Shown here piece by piece: positions 40,448 through 50,040 of a DNA stretch of 64,000 nt. The notes under the pieces were generated by a model that saw only the letters and a program-made list of their open reading frames with translations, was not told where the DNA came from and ran no database searches. Position 1 is the stretch's first letter; every line of letters starts with the position of its first letter. This DNA comes from Aradus depressus. Taxonomy: Eukaryota; Arthropoda; Insecta; Hemiptera; Aradidae. Where the stretch lies: the NCBI GenBank assembly GCA_963662175.1, contig OY759218.1, positions 53,265,427 to 53,329,426 on the forward strand. The letters run 5' to 3'. A program made the position numbers and the translations under genes.

Positions 40448-43400
40448 AATTATATATTATATATATAATTATTATATATATAATTTTAATATATATATAC
40501 AAATTATATATTATATATATAATTATTATATATATAATTTTAAAAAAGAAACAACGACGGATACATTGGAGAAGGCTATTCTAAACGATTGTGAGATTTT
40601 GCAGTTTTTTTTTTGTTTTTTTTTGAACTGTTTTTTTGACATTTATAACTACCGCTAAAAATAAGAATTGTTCAGATTAGCGTTTACATTATTTTTACCA
40701 TTATGTAGTAATTGGCTAAAGTGGTCCAGCTGTTTGAGGGAAGCAGGCGTCGGGCAGATTTCCAAGATTTCTGGAATCAGCGACTGAAAAATATTTTATT
40801 TCATATATACATAGGTAGGTATATATATATATTTTTTTTTTCAAATCAATTAAGGCTCCATCAGTAAAGAAATTCACCATTAGCTAATAAATGACTTGAA
40901 ATTACTAGATTTTTAAATGGCGAAATCCAATAAAAAATAATAAAAATTCAGATAACTTAATGGAGGACTTGAGCTTAAACCTTAAACTAAGAATCCTAGG
41001 AAAGAAATAAGTGCATCTTCTGAGCCAATAAAGAATAGATATAAGAACAAAAGCGAATAACAATATGTCAAAAGGAAACATGACTTTTAACGTTAATTTT
41101 AACACTTGTAACTAGTTTGGTTTCAAACCATTTAAACGTCAGGCGATCCTCCGAATGCGAGTAGAAATTTTATATTGTCGCGGTTTGGAATTTATCGCTT
41201 AATTTGCCGTCTTATTGAGGACACTGTATAAAAAAATAAAATAAACTTATTTTTGAAATATTGTCCATACAAAAAAAAAAAAAAGTATACCGGCTTCAGT
41301 ATTAGACCATCCTCAGGTTTAGTTGTAAACTAAGTCAGTCTCCTGAGAACCCTTCTTATACATCAGATAAGACTATGGCTGTACACTTAGGTATTTGTTC
41401 GGTTTGAAATATTTTTATCTCTCTATCTAATAATAAGTGATTGGACTAAATGAACAAGAGATAAAAATATTGAATTCTAACAAACTGATTTCCGTTTAAC
41501 AATTGAGTATCCTGTTTTTAGATAAGAAAGTCAACAAAAAAAAAATTGCAATAAAGGAATAATTGAAAAATAAACAACATTAACAAATAGTAATAGTAGG
41601 TATATAATACTAAATACTATTAAGTAAAATAAACATAGCATTGATTTAAATAAACGCTTCATAAAGTTGTTCACCATTCTAAAACTATTTGATCTATGAA
41701 TTTGAAAATAATATTTTTATCGAATAAACTCTATAAAAATTTTAAACCAAATTTTCATAAACTTAAGCACGCCGTCCTTCGGATGGGACGTTAAGCGATG
41801 GTCCCGAGCCTGTACGATGTCAGGTAGGTACTCGTTAAAGACCCCTACCCTAGATGAATAAAAATTTAGGGTAGGCAAAATTTAGGACTCCCACAGTAGA
41901 GTCGGGCTCATGTCCACCAGAGTGACGAGAGAGCGCTCTGGTAGTAGGCGATATGACCTCGTAGTTAAAGCCCGGGCATGAGTCATAAAACCTAACCTAA
42001 CCTAACCAAATTTTCATTTTTTGAAAACTATTATGTTTATGAATGTTTTCTTTCTATATTGTTTTTAAAATGTTTCAAGGTTCAAAAATGTTATTGTAAT
42101 GATTTGTTATATTTGATTCTTGACACTTTCGCTATCTCGCAACTCAGACGTTGTCACGCTCATTTCGCCACGCATCAGAGTTGCACGCACCCGGTTTTTT
42201 TTACAAGTGATGAGGTCAAACGCTGGAGATCTTCTTGTAGGTAAGGACTGAATGAAGTGTATGACCTCGGAAACAATTTTATGAAGCGTTTATTTAAATC
42301 AATGCTATTTTCACATTTATACATCATGTAGGACAATAATGTAATTGTGAAGTTCAATTAACAATTCGATTTGTTCAGAGATAACACAAGGTGGCGGATG
42401 CTCTCTCTCGGCCCATGCGCGATACGAAAGTAACATATGTAGGTAACGCAGTTTTCTAACATGGGATTGAGCAAAATACGTGATATATTGAATAAAAGAC
42501 ACCATCACTAAATGAGGAATTTTTGGAGGTTGTTGTGAGCGTGCTGTATTTAATAAAAGACACAGAGCTGTTGTCCACTCACTAGTTTATTTTGCAAAGC
42601 CAGCTTTCAGTCTAATGAGACCATCTTCAGTTCTAACTCTACAATTGACAGGTAAAAGTTAAAATTAATAAAAATATATGCATACAAAATAAAATATATA
42701 TATAATAATTAACAAATCTTTTTTGAAAGATTTGGTGTCACAGTTTAGGTCGTATAAAATATATTAGTCATTAAAAATATCAAAGTGAATAAAAACATAA
42801 ATTAACACAAACGAGAAAAACAATGAAATCATTAACAAGTCAACAAAGTAAATTCTTAGGTATAGGTATAAAACAAAAGTTACTATTTAAGAAAGGTAGG
42901 GTAAGGTGAGCACCCCAAATGTATAAAACATCATCCACGTACCTCCCCCATAACTTTATACATTTTTTGAAAGGGTATTTTCCGTTCATGACAAAACTAT
43001 TTTCGAACCAATTCATAAAGAGTTCGGCACATACGAGAGCTTGACCCCATTGCTAAACCTTCCTTCTGACTAAAAAATTCATTACCATTAAATACGGTAT
43101 TAAATCAAAATTTTCAAAGTCTTAATACCAGATTGGAGATTGCATTCTCTGCCCTCCACCTCTCTGATATCCCTGGACCAGTCCAAGATGTGTAGTAGCG
43201 GTCACAAACTGGTACAGCTCACCTTACCCTACCTTTCTTAAATAGTAACTTTTGTTTTATACCTATACCTAAGAATTTACTTTGTTGACTTGTTAATGAT
43301 TTCATTGTTTTTCTCGTTTGTGTTAATTTATGTTTTTATTCACTTTGATATTTTTAATGACTAATATATTTTATACGACCTAAACTGTGACACCAAATCT

Positions 43401-46400
43401 TTCAAAAACGATTTGTTAATTATTATATATAATATATAACAAATCTTTTTTGTATCTTATATCAAATCTTATATTATATTTTATTTTGTATGCACATATT
43501 TTTATTAATTTTAGCTTTTACCTGTCAATTGTAGAGTTAGCACTGAAGATGGTCTCATTAGACTGAAAGCTGGCTTTGCGAAATAAACTCGTGAGTGGAC
43601 AACAGCTCTGTGTCTTTTATTAAATCACTAAATGGCGTTTTCAAGACAAAATAAAAGAAGTTAGCAGACACAAAGAACCCTCTGATTCTCTTTCGCGACC
43701 CACATTATTGACAATAGCCACACTTCTGACCCTACCAATGGCATCAGCATTTTTGTTCAGAAATCAGGTTACTACATAGTTTAGAACAACTCAAATAAAT
43801 GAATCTACTAAAATTAACATTGTATGAATGAGTATGTTTATTTCAATGACTCCCATTTGTTAGCACTTTGGAACCAATTCTGTTTCCAAATATTTTATTT
43901 GTATATTTACAATCGGCTACAAACAACAAGAGATAAATTAGTAAATTAGATGACTCTTTGACTACAATACAAAATAATAAGCAGCAAAAACAAGAACAAT
44001 AATAATATAAAGTATAAACAAAATAATATAAATATATACAAAATAATAAATGAAGGTAAAACTAAATATATAAAATAAAATAAATTGGCAATGATAAAGT
44101 AAAATACATAATAATATGATAAATCATAAGAAAAACAACTGTTTAGCTCCAAGACCCCTCGGAACACCCTGGCATGAAGTTTCCACTTATGAAATTTAGT
44201 GACTTTTATTCCATATATCATATACCTTACTCCATATAGATTATCACTATTTGTTAACTATCTTTATTTAGTAATTTTAATATATTTCTATATTGTTATT
44301 TATTTCATTATTTTAAAGACAGAACAATCCTCTGGCTACAATTTTATTATTATTCTCATGTGAAGTAGGTTGTCCTTTTGCTAAATGTACAAACATTATT
44401 TCACACAGGTCACATGTTAATGAGCTTATCTTGTTAGAATTTACTATTTTTGTCTCTCGTTAGTGTTAGATTAACCATTTTTATTTTTAATAGAAAGAAA
44501 AATATCTCAAACCGAACAAGTATCTAACTGTGCAGCCACAGGCTTTTCCAAGTTGAAATTGCAACCCCCTTACGTGATGTATAAGAAGGTTCGCACTGAG
44601 CAAACTAACAGGGGTTTATAACTAAACCTGAACATGGTGTAATACCGAAACTAGTAGTAAAAGTGTACCTATATCTTTTGTGGATTAGATGATATTTAAA
44701 AAAAAAAAAAAATGTTTCATTTATTACATATGTCCGCGTTCTTCAACATAGACGTCCTGTATGTTAATAGTGTTGATACTGCAAATAATAAAAATAAAAT
44801 ATTGCATGGTTTCCCGCTGGCTTACCTTTTCAAAATGTGTAGCATTCAGATATCCTATATTTGATATGAACTCTCGGCATTTTCGCTCGTCAAATTTGCA
44901 CGCTAGACTTTGAAGGTGTGTTATGCCCATATGTCCATCCAATATTTGGTAAAACCCAAATATTTTCGCTGTTGACTAAAATATAAGCAAACATTTGCAC
45001 TATTAGTCGCCCGGAAAAAAATTGTGTAAATCAAAATGTTGCAAGGGAAAAAATGTTCAAACCACTCTCCCCAGTTATATTCGAGTTCATTTCGGTCTTG
45101 TACATTTAGTTTGAAAAAGTTAACATAAGGTCACTTGTGAAAGGAAACTGAAAAATTGGGCCGTTTTCTTGGAATGTGAGCTTAGAATTATTTTTAAGGC
45201 TTACCTTGAGTAATGGTGTATAACGAGAGAGGGTTTTAAAGAATCCATCAGTGTAATTCATGAAGACAACAGGCGCCAAAGCGGACATTACTCGTACTTT
45301 CTCATTGTAGTCTGGTCGCGTGGAAGCCATAACGAAAAATATTGTCGTTCCTTGCGAATGTCCAATGTACGACAGTTTTTCTTCACCAGTAATAGTCAGT
45401 ATGTAGTCTATCATAGCTGGTAAATCGTAATACCCAAGTTCATGAAAGCTGAAATTACATTAATTTGTGATTTTAGATCTGTATAAAGTGATACAGTTAT
45501 GAAGGGTAGCCCGCGTAACTTTTGAAAATTTTTAGGAGCTATATCTGAGAGTTACCTGTAATCCCAGTAGTGTTCGTCGTCTAATTTGTTGACGTGAGTT
45601 CTGGAATAACTTATGCCTCTATTGTTTCCAAGCCAAACGTCGTATCCAGCATCAGCGAGCAAAAAACCTATACAAATTCAAGAAAATAACGTAAATATCT
45701 ACTGTAAACAATAAAAAATATAATGTAGTAAAAATGAAAATAGAATTATTGTGAAAAAACGAGTTTTCTGTCCTTTGTTTACAATTAATTTTTTCCTTCA
45801 ATATTAATCGGCATGAATTGGAAAAAGGGTTTATAAAATGTGTTTTTTTGGTTGTATTTTTTAAGAGAAGCTTTGCCTGGACAACGTTTATTTGAAACTA
45901 TTTAATTATTTAGACTTATCAGATATGTTTCACAGCCAAGGAGCAACCAGTGATAACGGACAGGGAGGGTATGGATGAGAGGGACCTTAGGAGGGGAGAT
46001 GCCTACCTAAAGATTTTTCGGGGCCGCTGATTACGTAGCAATCAGAACTGCACACAAAACCGTGGATTAGCAATAAAGGTTTTGTTTTTTGGTTGTTCTG
46101 CTTTATGCCTTTTGGAATGCGAAACATAGTAACTCCGTAGCCATCTTCCGTGAAAACTTCATGTTTTTCCGCGGGATATCCGAAACTTCTTATACGATCC
46201 TCCTACGAAAAAAAAAAAAAAAAAAAAATACATATTAATGGGCTTCTTACGTGAATATTGCAAAAATGAGTCATTGCAGAATAGTCGTCGTTCAATCACC
46301 TGCAATATACTTCCCCACAACGAATTAATCAATTAACTTTTAGCACCCCCTCCAAAACCAGTAGACCGTTTGCTCTAATATTCAACAGTAGACTTACATA

Positions 46401-48262
46401 GAGGCTCCTAAATATTCATACTAAATTTTGTATCGATAAATTGATTACATCGGCAGTTATTAGGGTTTTTGTATTGAGCCTCCTCCCCTTAACCAATCCC
46501 GAATTCACATATAAAATTTTATGTCGTTACATTCATTACAACGACAGTTGTTAGAGTTTTTATGTTAAGCCTCCCGTAATAGCCCCCTCTCCATTGGCCG
46601 ATTTGGCTGAAAAACAATAGGTGTCGTTATTAGAGAGATTTGAATTCACTTATAAAATTTCTTGTCGATACATTCATTCTATCGGGGAGTTATCGAGTTC
46701 AATGACGCACCGACAGACATGTTTACTGCCCCAGCTATACCAAGTATGAGGGAAGTGATGTAATCAGTTAAAACTTCCATGCAGTTTTCAACAGAATTTC
46801 ATGTTTTCCGACCACTAGATTCAAAATATGAAAAAATAAATGTCTGTCTGTGTGTCTGTGAAACTGATAACTCCCGATAGAATGAATATATCGACACGAA
46901 ATTTTATAGGTAAATTCAGAACCCTCTAACCTATTGTTTTTCAGCCAATTCGGCCAAAGAGAGTGGGCGATTAGGGGGAGGCTTAACATAAAAACTCTAA
47001 TGACTGCAATAGAACAAATGTATCGACACAAACGTTTATGTGTGTGGCCAAACCCCCATAAGGACCACACATTTCGATTTTCAGACAAATCGTCCAAAGG
47101 AGAGGGGGATTAGTGGAGAGGCTTAACTCAAAAACTCTAATAACTGCCGAAATAGAAATAAAATGTCGACACAAAATTTCATATGTGAATTCAAAACCAC
47201 ATAGTTTTCAGCGGAATCGGCAGAAAGGAAGGGGATGAGAGGGGGGCTCAACTCAAAAACCCCAATAATTGCTTAAGTAATGAATGTATCGACATGAAAT
47301 TTCATATTTAAAGTCAAAACCCAATGAAGACATTACGTTAGCAGCCCATATGTAAGTCAACTATCGAATATTAGCGCAAACGGTCGACTAGTTTTGGATA
47401 AAGGTTAATTGATTATTTCGTTCTGGGGAAGTACATTGCCAGTGATTCACCGAAGACATTTTTTTCATATTTGGAATCTAGAGGGCGCAAAACATGAAAA
47501 CTCCGCATCCATTATTTTAATGATTACATAACTTCTCCTATACTTCATAAAGCCGTGAAAGTAAAAATATTCGATTTGACTTGAACTTGGTAAGCAAGCT
47601 TCTTTAGAACGTCCCGAATGTTAGTTTTCTATCAGATGCATATTAAAAATTATATTTTGCGAAATTTTCTAGAAAGCGTATTTCTTGGCAGTATCTGATG
47701 AAGGAGGCGTTGTTTATTTCAAGATTTACTTCTCCAGCTTTACATAGAAAGTAATGAAAGTGTTGAGGGAAAGAATTGTTTTCATTTGAATTTCATGCTT
47801 TCGGACCTTCTGAATCCAAAAATATAATATAAATGTTATGTGTATCTCTGTGGATACGATAATTCCCGATAGATTGAATATATCAAACGAAATGTATCCA
47901 CAACCCCAGAACAACTTCAAAATTAGCCAACAATTAAGGAAGGTTTGAGACGAGGGTTTGAATCCCTGAGTATCATACCTGTTAATTTTCAAACAAATCG
48001 GTCGATTGATTTTAAAAAAGAAGGTTAATTAATTCCTAGCGAAGAAAATTGCTGGGGATACCGACCGACTTATTTTCTAATTTTGGCCTCGCAAATATGT
48101 TCCTGAATTAAGAACATATAACCTGGGTGAATACAATAATATTATCATACATACCGTAGTCGGAATATAAGTGTCTAAGGACTTAAGTACATCAGTAATA
48201 GATGTTAAAATCACAAAATCTACTGAAATCAAACAAAATAGAATTGTACAAGAAAATGACAT
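36474..48262 (-). CDS. LIP2: acid lipase (gastric/lysosomal lipase-like), 8 exons, 393 aa
   Basis: Paralogue of LIP1, immediately upstream in the same orientation. Exons, in order: 48262-48155, 46202-46007, 45667-45556, 45448-45205, 44975-44826, 40783-40699, 37381-37239, 36617-36474. All introns are GT-AG and the joined frame is open. Residues 1-21 ([21 protein letters not shown]) form a signal peptide. Then [34 protein letters not shown] with Ser170, Asp340 in YYGPGD and His369 in FLHLDFMW complete the triad. Internal exons 2, 4, 5, 6 and 7 have exactly the LIP1 lengths. It is expected to be a secreted or lysosomal neutral-lipid esterase. Intron 6 holds a minisatellite and a LINE end. Confidence 0.93.
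37239..37381 (-). CDS. LIP2 exon 7 (catalytic Asp)
   Basis: Residues 299-346, [17 protein letters not shown] then [15 protein letters not shown] with Asp340. Acceptor CTACAG, donor GTAAGT. Confidence 0.94.
37505..37780 (+). pseudogene. RTE-like LINE 3' end in LIP2 intron 6
   Basis: The plus frame reads [20 protein letters not shown], then [16 protein letters not shown]. This W-x-DE-x8-W-x2-A-x-DR-x2-W pattern is the C terminus of RTE-type LINE ORF2. It ends in an (ATT)n-type tail (37725-37790) typical of such elements. Only the last 60 or so codons are present. Confidence 0.65.
38085..38606 (+). mobile_element. Diverged partial LTR related to the pol-less LTR element
   Basis: Starts TGTGATGTA and follows the order of the LTR at 20334: AACAGCTGTGAAATAGTG, GAGAGCTAGCTC, AAAGAAATAGTATTTAG, CTATTCATCTTCCCTGTTG. 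It is clearly diverged, includes an internal TA microsatellite, and ends at CCCAGTA where another repeat begins. It shows that the LTR family has an older history in this genome. Confidence 0.85.
38605..40335. mobile_element. Inverted-arm element carrying a minisatellite
   Basis: The left arm (38605 to about 38745, ATGCAAAAGCAAAAAACACG and TGTCCAATATTTTTTCAAAA) is inverted at about 40139-40335 (TTTTGAAAAAATATTGGACA, GTGTTTTTTTGTTTTTGCAT). The right arm carries about 60 extra bases, and a second partial right-arm copy lies at 39943-40045. The spacer is mostly the 41-bp array. In LIP2 intron 6; no coding. Confidence 0.8.
38812..39819 (+). repeat. 41-bp GC-rich minisatellite, about 24.6 units
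   Basis: Units begin AAGGTGAGGCCCCTTGCC and end CGTCGGGGTGCTTGTTT, with a 41-base period from 38812 to 39795. Variation is nearly confined to the GTGCTTG/GTGCCTG/GTACCTG position plus rare changes (one C lost at about 39190, CTCATCG twice). GGTGAG and CTCACC inside each unit can pair as a hairpin. Confidence 0.97.
40699..40783 (-). CDS. LIP2 exon 6
   Basis: Residues 271-299, [19 protein letters not shown] and DHFSQLLHN. Acceptor TTTCAG, donor GTAAAA, 85 bases as in LIP1. Confidence 0.92.
41292..41316 (-). other. CTGANGAT-stem-GAA motif, diverged
   Basis: Inverted reading CTGAGGATGGTCTAATACTGAAGCC. The stem GGT/ACT precedes GAAG. It belongs to the recurring motif set discussed in the findings. 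Confidence 0.35.
41759..42003 (+). mobile_element. tRNA-derived SINE with CCTAA-repeat tail, 14-bp target duplication
   Basis: AACCAAATTTTCAT flanks it at 41745-41758 and 42004-42017. The copy starts in the body (ACTTAAGCACGCCGTCC) and ends GAGTCATAAAACCTAACC followed by further CCTAA units, i.e. three CCTAA repeats at the 3' end. Confidence 0.93.
42603..42630 (-). other. CTGANGAT-stem-GAAA motif in the fold-back left arm
   Basis: Minus reading CTGAAGAT, stem GGTCT, loop CATT, stem AGACT, then GAAAGC. Same as the plus motif at 43543. Confidence 0.5.
43543..43570 (+). other. CTGANGAT-stem-GAAA motif in the fold-back right arm
   Basis: CTGAAGAT, stem GGTCT, loop CATT, stem AGACT, then GAAAGC. 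The pairing includes one G-T. Similar to a hammerhead core but with one extra T before the stem. Confidence 0.5.
43626..44825. other. LIP2 intron 5 remainder, no gene seen
   Basis: AT-rich. 44495-44670 is a diverged inverted relative of 41283-41430 (AAACCGAACAAGTATCTA, ATGTATAAGAAGGTTC, CTAAACCTGAACATGG), including the motif copy at 44628-44651. Confidence 0.45.
44826..44975 (-). CDS. LIP2 exon 5
   Basis: Residues 221-270, [15 protein letters not shown] through NATHFEK. The acceptor is the TTTTAG at 44977-44976, chosen over the CAG 7 bases downstream because it keeps the frame and the 150-base length of LIP1 exon 5. Confidence 0.9.
45205..45448 (-). CDS. LIP2 exon 4 (nucleophile elbow)
   Basis: Residues 139-220, [17 protein letters not shown] onward, GHSQG (Ser170), LAPVVFMNY. 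Acceptor TTTCAG, donor GTAAGC. Confidence 0.97.
45556..45667 (-). CDS. LIP2 exon 3
   Basis: Residues 102-139, [18 protein letters not shown] through EHYWDY. Acceptor TATAG, donor GTAACT, one codon shorter than in LIP1. Confidence 0.95.
46007..46202 (-). CDS. LIP2 exon 2
   Basis: Residues 37-102 (phase 1 out), [20 protein letters not shown] onward, with [13 protein letters not shown]. Acceptor CGTAG, donor GTAGGC. Confidence 0.95.
46285..46700 (-). repeat. Dispersed repeat family X, minus copy
   Basis: Inverted family order: CACCTGCAATATACTTCCCC at the low end, three internal units (AACTGCCGATGTAATCAATT, TTGTAATGAATGTAACGACA, CGATAGAATGAATGTATC when inverted). It abuts the plus copy at 46731 head-to-head. 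Confidence 0.75.
46731..47560 (+). repeat. Dispersed repeat family X, near-complete copy
   Basis: The most complete copy in the window. Left terminus CAGCTATACCAAGTATGAGG, TTTCATGTTTTCCGACCAC, GATAACTCCCGATAGAATG, then about four internal units (each with AACTCTAAT-x-ACTGC, CGACACAAAATTTCATATG and TCAGCC-type blocks ending AGGGGGGCTCAAC), the right block ATTGCCAGTGATTCACCGAA, and a right terminus that is the inverse of the left (GATTACATAACTTCTCCTAT, ACTTCATAAAGCCG). The termini are therefore inverted repeats of about 85 bases. No coding. Confidence 0.8.
47730..48070 (+). repeat. Dispersed repeat family X, diverged copy in LIP2 intron 1
   Basis: Left end CCAGCTTTACATAGAAAGTA, ATTTCATGCTTTCGGACC, ATAATTCCCGATAGATTGAA and the right block AATTGCTGGGGATACCGACC. 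Much diverged and missing internal units. Confidence 0.55.
48155..48262 (-). CDS. LIP2 exon 1 (signal peptide)
   Basis: Residues 1-36, ending DTYIPTT, donor GTATGT, phase 0. The start is the first ATG of the hydrophobic leader. Confidence 0.85.
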
Positions 48263-48497
48263 ATTTAAAAAAAATGGCTATCACGACAGCACACTCAAAA
48301 ATGATTTGATGATTGCAGTGAGGTCACTCACTAACAAACAAAAGAAATAGACAAACATAACTTGCACAAATATTAGAATGACAAACAGTTATTGTTACTT
48401 TGTCAGATATTAAACAAACAGATCAATTTTTATATTAAAAATAAATATATATTTCTTTTTCTAGTATGAAGAAACTTGAAGGGTCCATGAAAACATC

Positions 48498-48524
48498 GTT
48501 TATATATCCGACAGTCACTAGGTA
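48498..48524 (-). promoter_or_regulatory. Candidate LIP2 promoter block (TACCTAGTGAC and TATA)
   Basis: In LIP2 sense TACCTAGTGAC, 6 bases, ATATATAAAC, located about 236 bases upstream of the ATG. Contains a good TATA box. The same words occur at 34519-34546 before LIP1. An unseen 5' UTR intron is possible given the distance. Confidence 0.4.
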
Positions 48525-48651
48525 TATCTGGACTGCATTAACATGGTAAATAAATTATAAATTTACTTAATTATTTTAATTTCAAAATGGTGTTGCACTG
48601 TAATAAGCAATCTTACTCACAATCATAAAATTCTCTTAAGTAAAAAAAAAA

Positions 48652-48955
48652 GATACTGTAGCTCAGTGGTATGCGTGCTTGCCTTCTGAGCTCAAGAAGG
48701 TGGGTTCGGAACCCGACCGAGGCCCTTTTTTAGTCCCTACTTTATCTGGGAGTTAAAATAAACTTAAGGACGCCGTCCTTCCGATGGGACGTTAAGCGAT
48801 GGTATCGAGCCTTTGCGACGGCACGTACTCGGTACTGGCCCCTACCCTATCTAAGCAAAATTTAGGGCTCCCACAGTCGAGTCAGGCACATATCCACCGG
48901 AGCGTGTATATACATAGATATGACCTAATGCCCTGGTATGAGTCACAAAAACAAA
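48652..48955 (+). mobile_element. tRNA-derived SINE, old copy
   Basis: Carries box A (CTGTAGCTCAGTGGTATG), box B (GTGGGTTCGGAACCCGACC) and body (GACGCCGTCCTTCCGATGGG) but with many changes and a shortened 3' half. Confidence 0.85.
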
Positions 48956-49099
48956 CAATATCATTTGTATGTTCAAATTGACTTTAAATAATAATTTTAC
49001 ATGATTCATAATATTATCATCTTCAGTGTTCCTTTTTATGTTCAATTTTACATAATATTATCATTTTTATGTTGAATTAAAGTCAGTTTTCTTCAATTT

Positions 49100-49195
49100 T
49101 AGAATCAGGAGGTCGGAAAACATGAAATTCCGTTGTAAACTCCTCATCGAATTTCTGACAGATTACACAACTTCCCCTAAACTTCGTATAGCTGG
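49100..49195 (+). repeat. Dispersed repeat family X, right terminus only
   Basis: AATCAGGAGGTCGGAAAACA through ACAACTTCCCCTAAACTTCG and TATAGCTGG, the right inverted terminus of the family. Confidence 0.7.
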
Positions 49196-49229
49196 TCAAG
49201 TAAAAAGTATGGACTTTTATTTATATTAT

Positions 49230-50040
49230 TCCTCCATTCTTAAAGGAGGGTTCCTCATATACATTAATGATTTACCTAGTTATGTGAAACCCTTTATTTC
49301 GGTCCTTTTTGCGGATGATACTAATATTCTCGTGACGGCAAAAAATCCATATCCAAAGCTATTGGAATTTTAAACGAATGGCTTCTCTTCAATGATTTAA
49401 TGTTAAATGCGTCTAAAACAACTATCCTAAACTTCAAAATAAGTAATTATTACGAATAAATTGCCTCCATATTGATACGAAACTTACATGGGCTGAACAT
49501 ACGGCTATTATCGGTAAGAAACTGAGTTCCGGTTGCTTCTTACTTCGAAATCTTTAAAAGATCGTGCCAAAGGAAACATTAACTACTCTCTATTACGCCT
49601 ATTTCCATTCCAAAATCAGTTACGGTTTAATACATTGGGGCTCATGTAGCTCGAGTATTAATATTTTTAGACTTCAGAAAAAAGCATTAAGAATTATAAA
49701 CAATATTACTCAAAGAACAAGCTGCAGAGAAATATTTAAACAACTTAAAATCCTGCCTTTGCCATCGCTGTTTATATTGGAAACATTAATGGTTATTAGG
49801 TCTCAACAATACTAGTCATGATTACGATACCAGGAAGAAAGAAGACTTTCGAATAACTAAACATTGCACTTCTCTTTTTGAAAAAAGTATAACTCATAAA
49901 GGAATTAATTTAATGCCCTTCCCCACTTCTTGAAGTCAATAGATACAATAAAAAAATTTTAATTTCAACTAAAAATGTTCATGTTAGAGGAAACCCTATC
50001 ACGGAAACGGAATTTTATTCTGACTGTTCAAAAAGAATAA
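49230..50040 (+). pseudogene. Decayed LINE reverse transcriptase and C-terminal region
   Basis: The frames read GGFLIYINDLPSYVKPFISV then LFADDTNILVTA (reverse transcriptase motif with the FADD catalytic box). About 200 bases later come LYYAYFHSKISYGLIHWGS and NIFRLQKKALRIINN (the typical C-terminal block following the thumb). Stops and shifts separate the pieces. It resembles CR1/Jockey-group LINEs. Lies between LIP2 and ETFB. Confidence 0.75.

Larger units (their letters stand above)
42548..43625. mobile_element. 1.08-kb fold-back element
   Basis: The left arm (42548-42911) and right arm (43217-43625) are inverted copies over about 360 bases. The outer ends are ATTTAATAAAAGACACAGAG and its inverse. 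The right arm has an extra TA-rich insert near 43425-43480. The 305-base spacer has no coding. Each arm carries a CTGAAGATGGTCT...GAAAG hairpin motif. Located in LIP2 intron 5. Confidence 0.92.

Noticed and set aside
40050..40584. Open frames rich in Tyr-Ile on both strands
   Set aside because: They translate TA dinucleotide repeats and the inverted-arm element. Not proteins.
43946..44221. 91-codon hydrophobic minus-strand frame
   Set aside because: Low-complexity Tyr/Phe/Leu composition from AT-rich intron, no splice sites joining it to LIP2 and no start context.
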